Of a DNA stretch of 64,000 nucleotides, positions 10,835 to 23,241 are shown piece by piece. The stretch covers positions 124,501 to 188,500 of the forward strand of contig JAEMWC010000158.1 in the NCBI GenBank assembly GCA_016490735.1, given 5' to 3'. The first letter of the stretch is position 1. Every line of letters begins with the position of its first letter. The notes under the pieces are model-generated. The model did not search any database, had not been told where the DNA came from, and was given only the letters and a program-made list of their open reading frames with translations. The DNA comes from Pachyseris speciosa (lineage: Eukaryota > Cnidaria > Anthozoa > Scleractinia > Pachyseridae). Both the position numbers and the translations under genes were made by a program.

Positions 10835-11279
10835 TCTTATCCATGTTATTAGCATTTCATTGTCACACCAGTATTTCTTCCTTTTGTATTATTGTATTTA
10901 TCTATATCCGTTCGTTATTTTCTCACCTTTTTGTGCATATGTATTTTTACCTCCGCTTTTTACACCTCACTTTTTAAAGTTTGCAGACTGGCAATCGAAA
11001 GCTCGTGTTTTTTTTTAGCTTTTAACCAGAGAACGTCTTTTTAACTTTCCAATTATCCCCCCTGGTTACTCATCGATCTTTAAATTACATTTACATTTTA
11101 TTTTTTACATGGTCTGTAATCGGAAAACAAAACAACACCGTCAAATTCGGTGTTCCGGGGTATTCCGAGGTGTTCCGGTGTTCCAGGGTGTTCCGGTGTT
11201 CCGGGGTGTTCCGTTGTTCTGGTGTTCCGGTTTTCCGGTGTTCCTGGCTGTTCCGGTGTTCCTTGTTTTAGTAGATGCC

Positions 11280-12400
11280 GCTCGAAATACCCCTAGAGAA
11301 TATGTTCACGACAATTTCGCAATTTAACAAGGGCGATATGTCTCAAGTTTTAGCTAAATTGCTACACTTGAAGAAACATTCGTTGCTGGAATAAAATTAT
11401 TTTGTCTTTACAACATCACAATTTTGCGTTTTTAAAACAGAACGCAAAAATTCGAATAGCAAAATTTTTCCAACGTGAAGCATTGTTTTATTTTTCCTTG
11501 ATTTTATGAGTGTGTTTATGACTTAAGTTTCACTCGCTTTTGCCTTTGTTAGTTTGTAAACAGTAGATTTTCGATGTATGTTGATTCCTGTTTTTCTCAG
11601 CGGAAGCAGGAAATCTCACAAGCGAATGACGATTCTGTTCACGTTGATATCCTATAATCCCGGCTACTATGCGAAATATGAGGAAAAGTGGAGTAGACCT
11701 ATTAAACTCTGTAATAGTGGAGAGTTAAATACTACATTCACTTAGATTTGTAAGGGTTTTTATGTTTCGATCTATCTCCTTTTGGGGGTTTATTGTGCCC
11801 TGGAAAATACACGATTTTAGTCCATATTACAGTGCAACCTCTATTTATTTACCGGCCAACCTCGGGGTAACGGCGAGTGGCAGCTTAATGGACGTTTGCC
11901 GCTTAACTCGTCAGAAATTTTATTCTAAAACAAACACCTTTGAACAAGAAAGATCCTAATGTAGTAGCGATTGTCCGACCAGTTCCACGTGAGAGATCTT
12001 GTGAGGAATTTCCTACCAAACCATACCACTAGCTGGCAGCATGAGCTGGGGGTGATTTAGTATTTAAAAATGTAACATAAGCAAACGAATTGAACCAGCC
12101 GTTATAGTTGTAACTGTGGCTCAACTGGACATAGATCATACCAAGAACTGCTGAGAATAAGTGAATAGAAAACGTATTCTCTCTATATAGCAAAAGATTA
12201 TTGACCGGATAAAAATGTGAAAGGGCCGCATAAAGTTCAATCGATTCCACTGTTGTTGGTCACGCTTGTCGTTACGGTTTTTTGCAACTGAACTTTGTAC
12301 CGTTAAAAGTTTGTGCGTAAGAAGTAATGACGTCAAAAGAGGTGCCGATGTCCCCTGCCCAAGGGATTCCCCTGATCCTATAAAACTTCCCGCAAATTTA
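11280..12400. other. Non-coding end of duplication copy 1
   Basis: No gene was found. Around 11830-11900 there is a CAGTGCAACCTCTATTTA stretch resembling the end of pogo/Tigger-type MITEs, but no matching right end was found. The last 250 bases are more diverged from copy 2 than the rest. Confidence 0.3.
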
Positions 12401-13798
12401 CCCCTCATGGAATGAATGCGATGCGTCAAAAGACAGAAATTAGAGACATGCGCAGTACGGACACGGGTAATGGCCGGTCAGGTCAACAAGAATGCTATGG
12501 GGACTTTGTTGTTTAATATCTTTTTAAAACGCGAAGTTTCAGCCACCGTCAAAAGCAAGGTTAAAGAATGGTATATGATCGAAATATCTACCGTTTTCTA
12601 TTTCGATTTTTTTCCCCGAAGTTTATACAGTGCCTATTTTATTTACTTGAATGCGCACTGTTCGGTGCGTTGCTGGTTAAAAAAAATTTCGCGACGGTGA
12701 AGTTTAAGATCAGTCATTCAGTTTGTCAGTGGGTCAACTTTAGGAGTCCTGCGTTGTGTCCCTGTGAAGCTATTTCATTATTATTCACGCGCGCTCGAAG
12801 TCGTCAAGAATCGTCTCATGCTGGGTTGGAGAGCTGTTCGAATTGAGGGAAGACAACTGAAGAGTGCAGGCAAGGTACGGAATGAGTTTTTCAAACCTTG
12901 ATGACGTACTTAACTCTAATAATGCAGTACAAAATACTTAAACTTAACACTTCTGAAATTGTTGTAATGGTAAACACAATAAAAATCGGAAACCAGTGAA
13001 CCTTGAGCATTGTATATAGAATTTAGTTTTATGAACCAAATCGGTCACTGAGGTTCCACATTTTGTACTTAGGCAAAACAATGTGGCAATTTCGATTCAT
13101 CGACTACTTGCTGCAACCTGCTCTTCATGGCTTACCAGTGTATATCATTACTGTTATTGTCATGCTCTTAGACAATTAAACTCAGAATGAAAAGCTTAAG
13201 CTTATGTAATTTCACTATCCTTTATTTGTTTGTTGTTGTTTTTTTAATTTTAATTTTGTTTGTTGTTTTTTTAATGCCAGCTCAATACTTCAGCAAGCCA
13301 AGGGGATCTCTGAAACCTCGCTCGTCTTCTGTGGACCTAACTTATATTGTGTTTTTTAGAACACAATAATTATTACTGTCCTTGTTTTAGGACAGTCAAT
13401 GTACAGGACTAAATTATGTTTGATGCTTTAGCAGGTAATAATGCACATGTCATCGGCTTCCCTGTGGGTCTATCCCCGGGCCTACCAGGGAGATATGTGG
13501 GGGAATGCAAGCAGATGGATGGGATTCTTTGCCCGAGGGTAGGGGAAAATCTTGACATTGCTTTATGATCAAAGATTAGGGGGTGGGGAAATTCTTAAGT
13601 TTGAAAAGGATGTTACAGGGATTTTCAACTGAAAGACAGCTCACCCAGGGGACTTTGTCTTCAGAGATTCCCCGACCCCCCAGGAAATTCCTGAAGTTTG
13701 CTCGACTGATTTTTCAATCCCCCTGGTTAGCCCGGGGGTCGACCCTACAGGAAAACCAATGACGGGCATAAATCTACCATCCTGCACCTTAAAGGGGC
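12401..13798. other. Unique spacer between duplicated blocks
   Basis: This stretch has no counterpart after 26012. Short open frames occur but none is recognisable. It includes the palindromic element at 13441-13770. At its end is the sequence CTTAAAGGGGCAGTGTCACG, one terminus of a MITE family with a full copy at 51313-51704. Confidence 0.6.
13441..13770. mobile_element. Long-palindrome MITE (GTCATCGG termini)
   Basis: The two halves are inverted repeats of each other. The left arm from ATGCACATGTCATCGGCTTCC matches the reverse complement of the right arm ending GGAAAACCAATGACGGGCAT. Both arms contain CCCCGGGC(C/T)(A/T)ACCAGG. A related copy begins at 63771 and runs off the window. Confidence 0.6.
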
Positions 13799-13818
13799 AG
13801 TGTCACGCTATTGTACCA

Positions 13819-14139
13819 TCACTTTAAAAGGCTTAAAACTGTCAATGCATCAATGGAAACCTTAAAATAATGGTCTAGTTGAATTCTTCGTGTTTTAGGT
13901 CTTGCAGCGGTCTTGGCAGAGTTATCTTTAGTGCAAGTGCGCTTGGGTTTAGAGCCGTCAGCTTTCTTTTGTAAGATCTCGAGTAACTTTCTCTTCCTCT
14001 CCTCTTTGTCATCTTTCGGCTTTTCGTCTTGTAAAGTTGTCTTCTCTGCAAGTGCTTTCAGCGCAAATACATCACCCAGTTTTAATCCCAGTTCCTTTAA
14101 GGACACTTCACTGCTGTATTGAACAGCAACACAGTCAAA
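13819..14139 (-). CDS. SAM-like terminal exon, intact copy
   Basis: The frame is open from a T-rich acceptor (ending TTTTATAG at 14140) to the stop at 13819. It begins with a SAM-like terminal helix motif (LGLKLGDVFALKAL). A charged, Lys-rich tail follows that looks disordered. Unlike copy 1 there is no frameshift, so this copy could be functional. The last roughly 20 codons run into the MITE-derived sequence that starts at about 13880, so the C-terminus has been supplied by a repeat. Upstream exons were not found. Confidence 0.45.
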   Translation of the reverse strand, partial: FDCVAVQYSSEVSLKELGLKLGDVFALKALAEKTTLQDEKPKDDKEERKRKLLEILQKKADGSKPKRTCTKDNSAKTAARPKTRRIQLDHYFKVSIDALTVLSLLK

Positions 14140-17100
14140 CTATAAAATCAGAAAAAAATGTACGTCATTATTTATTCGGACGTGACTTTACGGAAACCAA
14201 TCAAAACAGTTCATTTGAAGGTTTACGTTAAAGTAAATTGATTAATTTAGAGATTATTGTTTTAAAAGTTAAAATCAAGTTGACAATATCGCGAGTCAAT
14301 TCGTCAGAATTTCTAAGTTTTCTAAGGGCAGTGCTACCCTGACCACTCAAGTGAACGTCAGCTTTCATTATGTTCTTGGTACTTTAAAATTCAACATACA
14401 TGGACACGGTGTACGGTCAGGGAAGGCTTTGTAGTGACTTGTCCAAATATTTCTTTTAAAGAATAAACAAAACGGGAGATTTTAGTTTAGCCTTGTATGC
14501 AACAGTGTATAAAATATTCTACTCCCTGGAATGCATAATACAAAAGCAACAAAAATAATATATTCTTTTGAGAGAACAGACCTGAAAGGCTTATTATTAG
14601 TACAACTATTAGTGTTCTTTCTTGCATCATTTAAAGAAAGAACAGAAAACTGTCACAAACGCTATTCTATTACCTGATCAGCATCTTTTGGTTTAACAGT
14701 TTTCATGTTTAAGGTCTAAAATATGTTGGAACGATTGCCATTTTGCTGTTTTTACATCTCATGTTACAGTGTATTTATTACATCATTTCTTGTTAACTGT
14801 AGCAATGTTCTGACAGCCACAGGTGTCCAAGAAGTGTAAGAAATAAATAAATAGCTGCAAAAGGGAATTTGTGGTCCATTACTGTTTTAAATTTATTGGT
14901 AGGAAATGCGTTATTCTATATTCTCTCACAGTTACTCAGTTTTAACTATTAGAATCAAATAAAATCGCCAATAAAAAAATAGTGATGTCATTGTTACTAT
15001 TGTCCCTTGCAGCCGACTTTTGATATCTTGGATTGATTGTTTGACTTACTATTTCTTTTACACTATTGCTACATGTAGAAGGGAAGTCTGTCCTTTCCTG
15101 GGACTTTCCCAAGTTACGCCCAGACAAAGGCAAGAACAAGTCTATCATCCCGGCGGCAATTTTGTTGCTCGAGGGCATGCAATTAGTGACCTGGGCCGGG
15201 TTGTTCAAAGCGGGGTTAAATTATCCCAGGGTTAGTGTGAAATTTTTGATTTCAGATATGAAAGCTTGAGAAGCAAATTCAGTTTTATTCTTTTTCCTAC
15301 AATTTGATGCATGGAGGCTCTAAAAAACAGAAAATTATCCAGGAAAATGCTTTTGAACAAAAGAAAAAGAAAACCGGGTTAAAATTTAAGCCTGGGTTAG
15401 TGCTGATCAGTCTTCAAACAACTGGGCCCTGAATAATAAACTCACCTTTTCTACTCTAAACTTTTCCACTATTTCACTATTGACACCACGCTGAGTTAAA
15501 AACTCACATACCTGATAAAATGCAAAACATACAAAAAAAGGGATATATAATAATTATATAATTTTTATTTTAAATGGTTGTATAGAACATGCAGGGGTTG
15601 AAGCAGTTTCCCACCTGATGCCTGTCAAGTTGTTAGGTCAAATCTATTTTTGCTCAGTAACCACCTATTTTGGACCGAACAAATATCTATTATTGGAATA
15701 TTTATTTATCCATGGTTGCCACAGCCAGAGGAGTCTGAAATTCCCTGACGTTTCCCTGACTTTTTCCTGATAAATGTAAAATTTCCCTGACCAAAGGAAT
15801 TAACAATTTCACATATCAGACCCGATGATGGAGTCAACCCTCCCTCCCTGACCTGTGGCAACCATCAGTGTTATTTTTTGCTAATGATTGATATTTGTAA
15901 CCGTGTATAAATAAAGATGGTGATGATGATGATAATGATTATCTTTACAGAAGCCACAGATAGCCAATCCATGGTCATAACCCACAAAATAATAACAACA
16001 ACAACAGCAACAACAACAACAACAATAATAATAATAATAATAATAGTAGTAGTAGTAGTAATACAAATGCCATGATTGATGAAATTATTGACCTGGATAC
16101 TGTTCTTATGAAAACACCAAATTCAGCCTGTTTAAGATCAAGCTAAAATATTTATCAGCCAGCTATAATATTTATCACCCAGTTTGCAGAGTATGGCAGA
16201 ACTTGACAAGATCTCGCATGTGCAAAGCTAGACGCAGCCATGTTCACTGCATGCAATATGATCTGTTGGACTGGAAGTCATGCATGCATGCTGTTCAAAA
16301 AGTACAACTTCCTCAACGGTGAACCAAAGCAACCTTATAAAAAAGTGTAGTCAAGACTTTTTGTAAGCTTATATCGTGGAGCTGAAAAGAGCCAGTTTTT
16401 GTGTGTGAAACGACCATTACGAAGAACTTTTCAGCACACTGTTGGAAGTGTGAATGATATATGAAATGAATCATATATGAACTGCGGAAATGAAATCAAA
16501 TGAAGAATGATCCTCGCAGTTGTGAACGCAATTTATGCAATTGCGAAAAGAAGCCTGAAAAAAATTCAGGACTTCAACGGGGTTTGAACCCGTGACCTCG
16601 CGATTACCGGTGCGATGCTCTAACCAACTGAGCTATTGGAAGTTAGTAAAATAACCTTAATGGTTGAGTTTTTACTTTTCACTGAAAACCAAAGGACTGA
16701 CAAGCTAGTTCATTGTGTTCATCAGTAAATGCTGAAAATGTGGGTCATCTTACTCAATAACATCTCTAAAAATATGTTATGGAAAAGAATCTAAGCCTAT
16801 ATAAGCCTTTTGTTTTTTAAATTTTCCGGGGGATGCCCCCACCTCCATATAGATTCAAGCCTTTGGCTCTAAAACTCACAGAGACTTGTCGAGCTATGTG
16901 ACCGTCAAATCTTTTGTTCTCAGTCGTTGTAGGTGCAAGTTTCGATGAGGCAGTGCTGCCTCACTATATGACAAGTTATTGGCATGGAGTGACACATAGA
17001 AAGCTATTTTCTTAATGTTTTCACCATAATGCATATCAGAGAAGTTGAGTATGTTGGAGAGCTGTTGTTTTACTGGCTGCCTTAAATATGACATACCTCT

Positions 17101-19317
17101 CATTCTTGCCTGGTTTTGAGACAGATAATAGGGAATGATTTCCACACAGCCCGATTCATTAACTTAACTATACATGCATTAAGCATTAAGCATTAAGCAG
17201 GCCTTGAGGTTGAACCCTCATTCACCAAGAGTCTACTAAAAACAGGGTATCAGTACATGTCCCTACACTATTCTCTTTTAAGACCCATAAACATGTTTAT
17301 TGAACTTTTGAGTGGTGATGGTGGCCCATTTCACCTTGCAGCGGTTTTTTTTTTTCTTTTTGACAAAGTTGACACCCCCATCTTCTTGAAAAGAAAACTG
17401 TTAATAATTTTTATTTATAAACCTTTGCGACCTATCTGATAATTTTTGGTACTTCTATGCAAGGTTCTTTTTTTCAGGGACAAAAGATGGTGAAGGAAAA
17501 GGATAACCCTTTGTTTTGTTTTTAAAACCAGGTTTTAGGCTTCCATTGTAATTTATTTTGTAGAACTTTTTTCTCCATAGTTTTTTCTGAACAAGATTTA
17601 TAAAATATTTCTTTGGAATGAATTGCATAAAATATAGTATTTTGAATTTCGTTGTTATGGTTCTTGGTCTACTGTTGTTGACTGTGGTTCAATACTCAGC
17701 TGGACTTTTTTTGGCTTGAATCTCCAGTTATCTCTTCCTATGTCAATGCTATGTAAATGATATTTAAAATCTATGTAAACTCTACCAATGCCCATGTTTT
17801 AAAGGCTCTTTATAATGCATGTTATATCTAGTTTAAAGCTATTAATTTTAATTCCTATTTTAGCTGGAGGTAGTGTCAAGTTTCTTACTTCTCTCTATGT
17901 CAATGCTATTTTAATTATATTTTGAACCTATTCAAACTCCATTGATGCCCATGTTATATGTTAAATCTATTTTACAGCTATTTAAATACTATTTTAGTTC
18001 TAGTTCATTTCACAATCCATGACTACTTAAAACATATTTTAATGCTATTTGAAGTCTATTTCCTTTGCTTGTAAAAACTACTTGGTTAGTAACGCTAAAA
18101 AAATAGTTTTTAGATAGACTATTTAATGGTTCCATTTGAATAGTAAAAAAATAGGATTTACATTCATTTTAAAAAGCAAAATCATAGCACTAACATAGTC
18201 CTTAAATATATGACCTTGTATGATTTCTAAAATAGTTATAAAATATGCCCTAAATACCATTTAAATAGTTTTCTGACATAGCATCTCTTCCTATGTCAAT
18301 GCTAAGTAAAAGATATTTAAAATTTATGTAAACTCTACCTGAATGCCCATGTTTTAAAGGCTATTTATAATGCATGTTATATCTATTTAAAGCTATTTAA
18401 TTCCTATTTTAGCTGGAGGTAGTGTCAAGTTTCTTACTTCTCTCTATGTCAATGCTATGTTAATTATATTTTGAACCTATTCAAACTCCACTGATGCCCA
18501 TGATATAAGTTAAATCTATTTTACAGCTATTTAAATACTATTTTATTCTATTTCATTTCACAATCCATGACTACTTAAAACATATTTTAATGCTATTTGA
18601 AGTCTATTTCCTTTGCTTGTAAAAACTACTTGGTTAGTAATGCTAAAAAATAGTTTTTAAATAGGCTATTTAATGGTTCCATTTGAATAGTAAAAACATA
18701 GGATTTAAATTCATTTTAAAAAGCAAAATCATAGCACTAACATAGTCCTTAAATATATGACCTTGTATGATTTCTAAAATAGTTATAAAATATGCCCTAA
18801 ATACCATTTAAATAGATTTCTGACATAGCATTTACATAGTCAATAAATAGTGTTGGATTCTACAAGGGAGGCGTGCACAATGAACATTTCAACAAAAGGC
18901 TAGCCCGTTCACTTGTCAAGCTTCATGTTCCTTCTGAAGGTACCGAGGCACAGATTGCGTATAACAAAAGAAACAATACAACCAAACAATAAAGCCCCCA
19001 GGAGAACTCTATTTTTTGGTTTCTTTGTTTCTTTTGTGATGACGGTACCTACAGAAAGACCTAAACATTTTACGAATACCAGAACAACACGTTCTGAGCT
19101 TTCTCAACATTAGATACTGATCAATTTCTCTAGAAAATTACTTCACAATACTTAAGTCGCTCGTTAGGGTGTGCATCAAATTAATTAAGAGACCAAATGG
19201 AAGGAAAGTTACCTCTTATACACCTCCACCTTAAGCACCCGCCATATTGAACGGTGAACTGCATGCACGTGTTCAAATCAGTCTGTCAAATTCAAGTATT
19301 GGAATATTATATTGGAT

Positions 19318-19855
19318 TGGATCTTTGGATCCGAAGTAAAAACCTTGGATCCGAAGTAAAAACTTTGGATCCACAGTAAGAAACTTTGGATCCGGAGTAA
19401 TAACTTTGGATCCACAGTAAGAAACTTTGGATCCGGGGTAAAAACTTTGCATCCACAGTAAGAAACTTTGGATCCGGAGTAATAACTTTGGATCCACAGT
19501 AGGAAACTTTGGATCCGGAGTAAAAACATTGGATCCGGAGTAATAACTGTGGATGCACAGTATGAAACGTTGGATCCGGAGTACTAACTTTGGATCTTGA
19601 ATAGTAACTTTGGATCCGGAGTAAAAACATTGGATCCGGAGTAATAACTGTGGATCCACAGTATGAAACTTTGGATCCGGAGTACTAACTTTGGATCTTG
19701 AATAGTAACTTTGGATCCGGAGTAAAAACATTGGATCCGGAGTGCTAACTTTAAATCCATAGCTGGATCCAAAGGAAAAACAATGGATTTGGGGAAAACA
19801 GTTTTGCCGGAGAATGAAATCTATGGAAGTTGGATAAAAACTTTGGATCCAAAAC
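19318..19855. repeat. GGATCC minisatellite, shorter copy
   Basis: This is the same roughly 20-bp GGATCC-bearing units as 5520-6245 with about nine units fewer. The missing block corresponds to the stretch after the TTTGCATCC unit. Confidence 0.9.
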
Positions 19856-21321
19856 AAAAATCTTTATTTCACTGCACTTTTTTTACTTTTCTTAAGAATG
19901 GCACTTACGTACCACCTATTCCTTGCTTTGCTTTCAATCTTTCTTGCTTCAAACGTTGTTTTTATAGCTTTCCACTTTCTTGATTTCCTTGTCTGAATTC
20001 AGTTTTACAGCCTTGTTCGTGTGTGCAGTGTACAGAAGCGAATTGTGCCTAAATTTACTTCTACCAACGATATGCTACTTACTTACGAAAGTAAACAATT
20101 GTTTTATATTGGAAGCTAAGTCTTTCTCATGCGTACGAAGGGTTTGAAGCGGCTCCAACTTTGGCCATCGCGTCGCCGTGTATTTCATTCCATGCTACTT
20201 TGTGCATAAAGAGCTTAACAGATCCCAGCCTCTTTCCAAAATAACCCCACACTAGAAATAAATAGACGGGGAAAAGTTATTGCACTCAGCTTACCTCCTC
20301 ATCCATATTCAGAACTCTGAATATGGCTGAACTTGCTGAATACGTCTGTCCTGAAATATGGCTGTCCTTGGTCGGAAATACCAAGTCCGAACTCCGAACT
20401 CCGAACTCCGAACTCCGAAGTCTGAAGTCTGAAGTCTGAAGTCTGAAGTCCGAAGTCTGAAGTCCGAAGTCTGAAGTCCGAAGTCTGAAGTCTGAAGTCT
20501 GAAGTCTGAAGTCTGAAGTCTGAAGTCTGAAGTCCCTCCTCGGCTTTCGTACATTTTGGTGTTCTTGTGAGCGATGTCAAATCATAACAATGCAAAGAGA
20601 ATGTGTTTGTTGCTGAGAACAGCCAGAGGAAGAAAACAAAATTCAAGGTAGAACTTTAAGCTTACACTGCATCGGTTGCAGTAAATGGAGAAACAATTTT
20701 CTTTGTAAATTGCTTTAGACTTTAAAAGGCAGTTTAATAAAGTGGTAAGCGGCAGTTATTTTTTTACGTCAACTGTTTGTATTTTTATTTTTGCTGTGTC
20801 TAGATGTCACGGCATCAAATAGTCGACTAAATGGTACGGCGGCAATCAGAAATATTCACCGAACTCCGACTGAAATCCTCAATCAAACCTACATGTATTG
20901 AAAGTGTTTGGTTTCTTTAGAAATGTCCAGCGATCCCAAAAACTGTTTTCGTTTTACATTCGATTCATTTACCAAGTGTACCGTAAATATCGCTCAGTTA
21001 TTTTAAAGAACCACCATTTGTGAGACTGCCGGTCACGGCCACAAATAGACTAAATGCCCGGCAGTCCAAAATATTCACCGAATTCCAACTGGAATCCTCG
21101 ATCAAACCTATTAAAAGTATTTGGTGTTTCTTTAGAAATGTCAAGCAATCGTAAAAAGTATTTTGGTTGTACATTCGATGAATTCGGTGAATATTTCTGA
21201 CTGCGGGCATTTAGTCTATTTGAGACCGTGACATTTAGACACAGCGAAAATAAAAATACAAACAGTTGACGTAAAAACTTAAGATAACTGCTTACGGCTT
21301 CATTAAACTGCCTTTTAATTT

Positions 21322-21588
21322 CTAAAGCGATTTACGAAGAAAATTGTTTTTCCATCTACTGCAACCGATGCAGTGTAAGCTTAAAATTCTATCTTGAATT
21401 TTGTTTTCTTCCTCTGGCTGTTCTCGGAAACAAACACATTCTCTTTGCGTTGTTATGATTTGACATCGGTCACAAGAACACCAAAATATGCCTTCTAACC
21501 GACTGTTTACTTCTTCGTTTTCGCTTTCACTATCCTCAGGATTAGGAACACGTTCTGGCTCAAAACGGTAAGGTTGAAAATCAGCCAC
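21322..21588 (-). CDS. P2X7-type zinc-domain-like exon, copy 2
   Basis: The protein is identical to the exon at 7712-7978, with the same Cys-rich WCSCDRC core. It has the same divergent exon at 21693 and the same inverted broken partner upstream at about 20540. The gene is incomplete as seen. Confidence 0.5.
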   Translation of the reverse strand: MADFQPYRFEPERVPNPEDSESENEEVNSRLEGIFWCSCDRCQIITTQRECVCFREQPEEENKIQDRILSLHCIGCSRWKNNFLRKSL

Positions 21589-22376
21589 GACCTCGAGTAA
21601 ACAAACACGCTTCCCAAGACAAAATCTCTTTGTAAAGATGACGTCACGCTTAGCAGCCTAGCCCGACCTGGCCGCTGAGCATTTGTTTCAAAATGGCGGC
21701 TGTCGATGCCAAATTTTTGGGCTTCTTTGGAGACCAATTTCTTGGGATAAAATGCACTTTAGAAGCTGAAACCTCGGTGAGTAACTTAACTCAATATAAA
21801 CTATTTATTGGTGATGACAGAAAAAATACGCTTTTTGGAGTGACCTTCTCCTTTAAGTTTTCGTGCTGTTATTGGCCAGTCAGAATTTCTTTATTTGCTG
21901 TAAAAACAAAAACAACATTTCTATTTAAACCGAGAGGAACAAACCACATTAAATCATTTATTTCACATTCACATTCATGGGGCAGAATGAATATAACACA
22001 TTAAATGAACGAAAAAATTTCACAACGTAGAAGTTAATCCCACAGTCGGAATGTATACTGTACACGCACTATTCATAGTGTTGATTGTTCCATTGAAATG
22101 ACTTTCAGGTCTACATCTGTATAATCACAACATAATTTGAACAAAAAAATAAGCATTTTCACAGCTGCATCACGTAATTAATAACAATATATATCCTCTC
22201 TATACACTGGTTAATCATAATTGTTCAATATTTTTATGACTTTTTGTGTCATACTAACTTGTCTTTTCTATCAAATTTGACCAAAGAGAGAGCTTGCTAT
22301 ATCACTCCTTCTGTCAACATCCCGACAGTTTTGTCTGTCGCGGCTGGTGATCTTTGCGTGGGAGTCTTTGTCTAGA

Positions 22377-22865
22377 CTATTCAATTGGAGTCCAGTTCAG
22401 CCAAATCATGAACTCCCAGAAAGAAATTTTTCCATCGTTGAGCCTGTCCATGGCCGCAAACGCCATGTCCATGTCTTGTATACGGTAACCGAGAAAGTTC
22501 ATCAACTCTTCAAATTGCTTTCTGTCCAAGGTACCGCTGTTGTCTGTGTCGAATTCTTTGAAATATTCAAAAGCGGTGTAAAGCAGGTCAAACTTCGAAC
22601 TATCATTCAATCGTTGCAACTTCTCCTCGCTTCGCAGCCAGTCTTTGAATTCGGCGTAGGATATTCTTTGGTCGCCATCTTTGTCCAGGAGGAAGAAGTA
22701 AATTTGAGCCTGTTCATAGTCGAGCCCCAGCGCTTCCTCCAGGAAATATTTCATTTCTGTTTCGTCGAGTTTTCCATCTTTCCTCGTATCGTATTTGTCA
22801 AAGAGGCTGTGAATGGCGATCGAAGGAACTTTTCTGTTGAAAAAGCTAAAACCGGCAGCAGTCAT
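22377..22865 (-). CDS. Four-EF-hand calcium-binding protein, copy 2
   Basis: The 162 residues differ from the 8767-9255 product at one position, Asn to Thr in the helix after EF loop 1. All four EF loops are kept, including the non-canonical Gln at the end of loop 3. It is a single exon. Its 5' flank matches copy 1, so the promoter was duplicated as well. Confidence 0.85.
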   Translation of the reverse strand: MTAAGFSFFNRKVPSIAIHSLFDKYDTRKDGKLDETEMKYFLEEALGLDYEQAQIYFFLLDKDGDQRISYAEFKDWLRSEEKLQRLNDSSKFDLLYTAFEYFKEFDTDNSGTLDRKQFEELMNFLGYRIQDMDMAFAAMDRLNDGKISFWEFMIWLNWTPIE

Positions 22866-23241
22866 TTTATATGTAAAATCTTCTTTTCCCAGGTGTTTTT
22901 CTCAAGCTCTTTCCTGATTCGTGTCTATTGTAAAATGATTAAAGGGAAGTCACGTCTGCTTTTATTACAGCGCACTTGGATCATTTCCAAATAAAGGAAC
23001 AAATCGGATTTCGGCGAGTCCCACGAAGCGCGGACGTGACCTTGAAAGCACATCCGGTTTAGCGATATGTAAATGAGGTTTTCTCTACCATTCGGTGACA
23101 CCGCAGCCTGAGACAACTCATCCATTTTTGTCTAATTTCTCGAGCTTTTCTAATAAATGTGAACATTATCCGAGAATTATTTTCTGAGTATGACCGTGTA
23201 GTCATTCATAGCGACACGTACGAAGTTGGGACGCTCGAAAT

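Larger units (their letters stand above)
9632..11279. mobile_element. Mutator-like inverted-repeat element with GGAACACC arrays
   Basis: The element starts GGCATGTACTAAAACAAGG and ends with its reverse complement (one mismatch). It is flanked by the 9-bp direct repeat GCTCGAAAT (9623-9631 and 11280-11288). The termini run into arrays of GGAACACC/TGTTCCGG. The arms then continue as a long inverted repeat (about 9640-10070 against 10810-11270). Between the arms lie two opposed fragments of a Penelope-like ORF. A 9-bp target duplication is typical of Mutator-like transposons. A related element with a different 9-bp duplication is at 57698-58877. No transposase is present. Confidence 0.75.
1..12400. 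repeat. Large tandem duplication, copy 1
   Basis: This block recurs at 13799-26012 in the same orientation with near-identical sequence. The offset is 13798 at the left and drifts to about 13610 because of indels, the largest being about 180 bp in the GGATCC array. The match ends sharply after 12400. Substitutions become denser in the last 250 bases (about 12140-12400), so that end is more diverged than the body. Copy 1 may continue to the left of the window. It could be a real segmental duplication or two haplotypes joined by the assembler. Confidence 0.95.
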
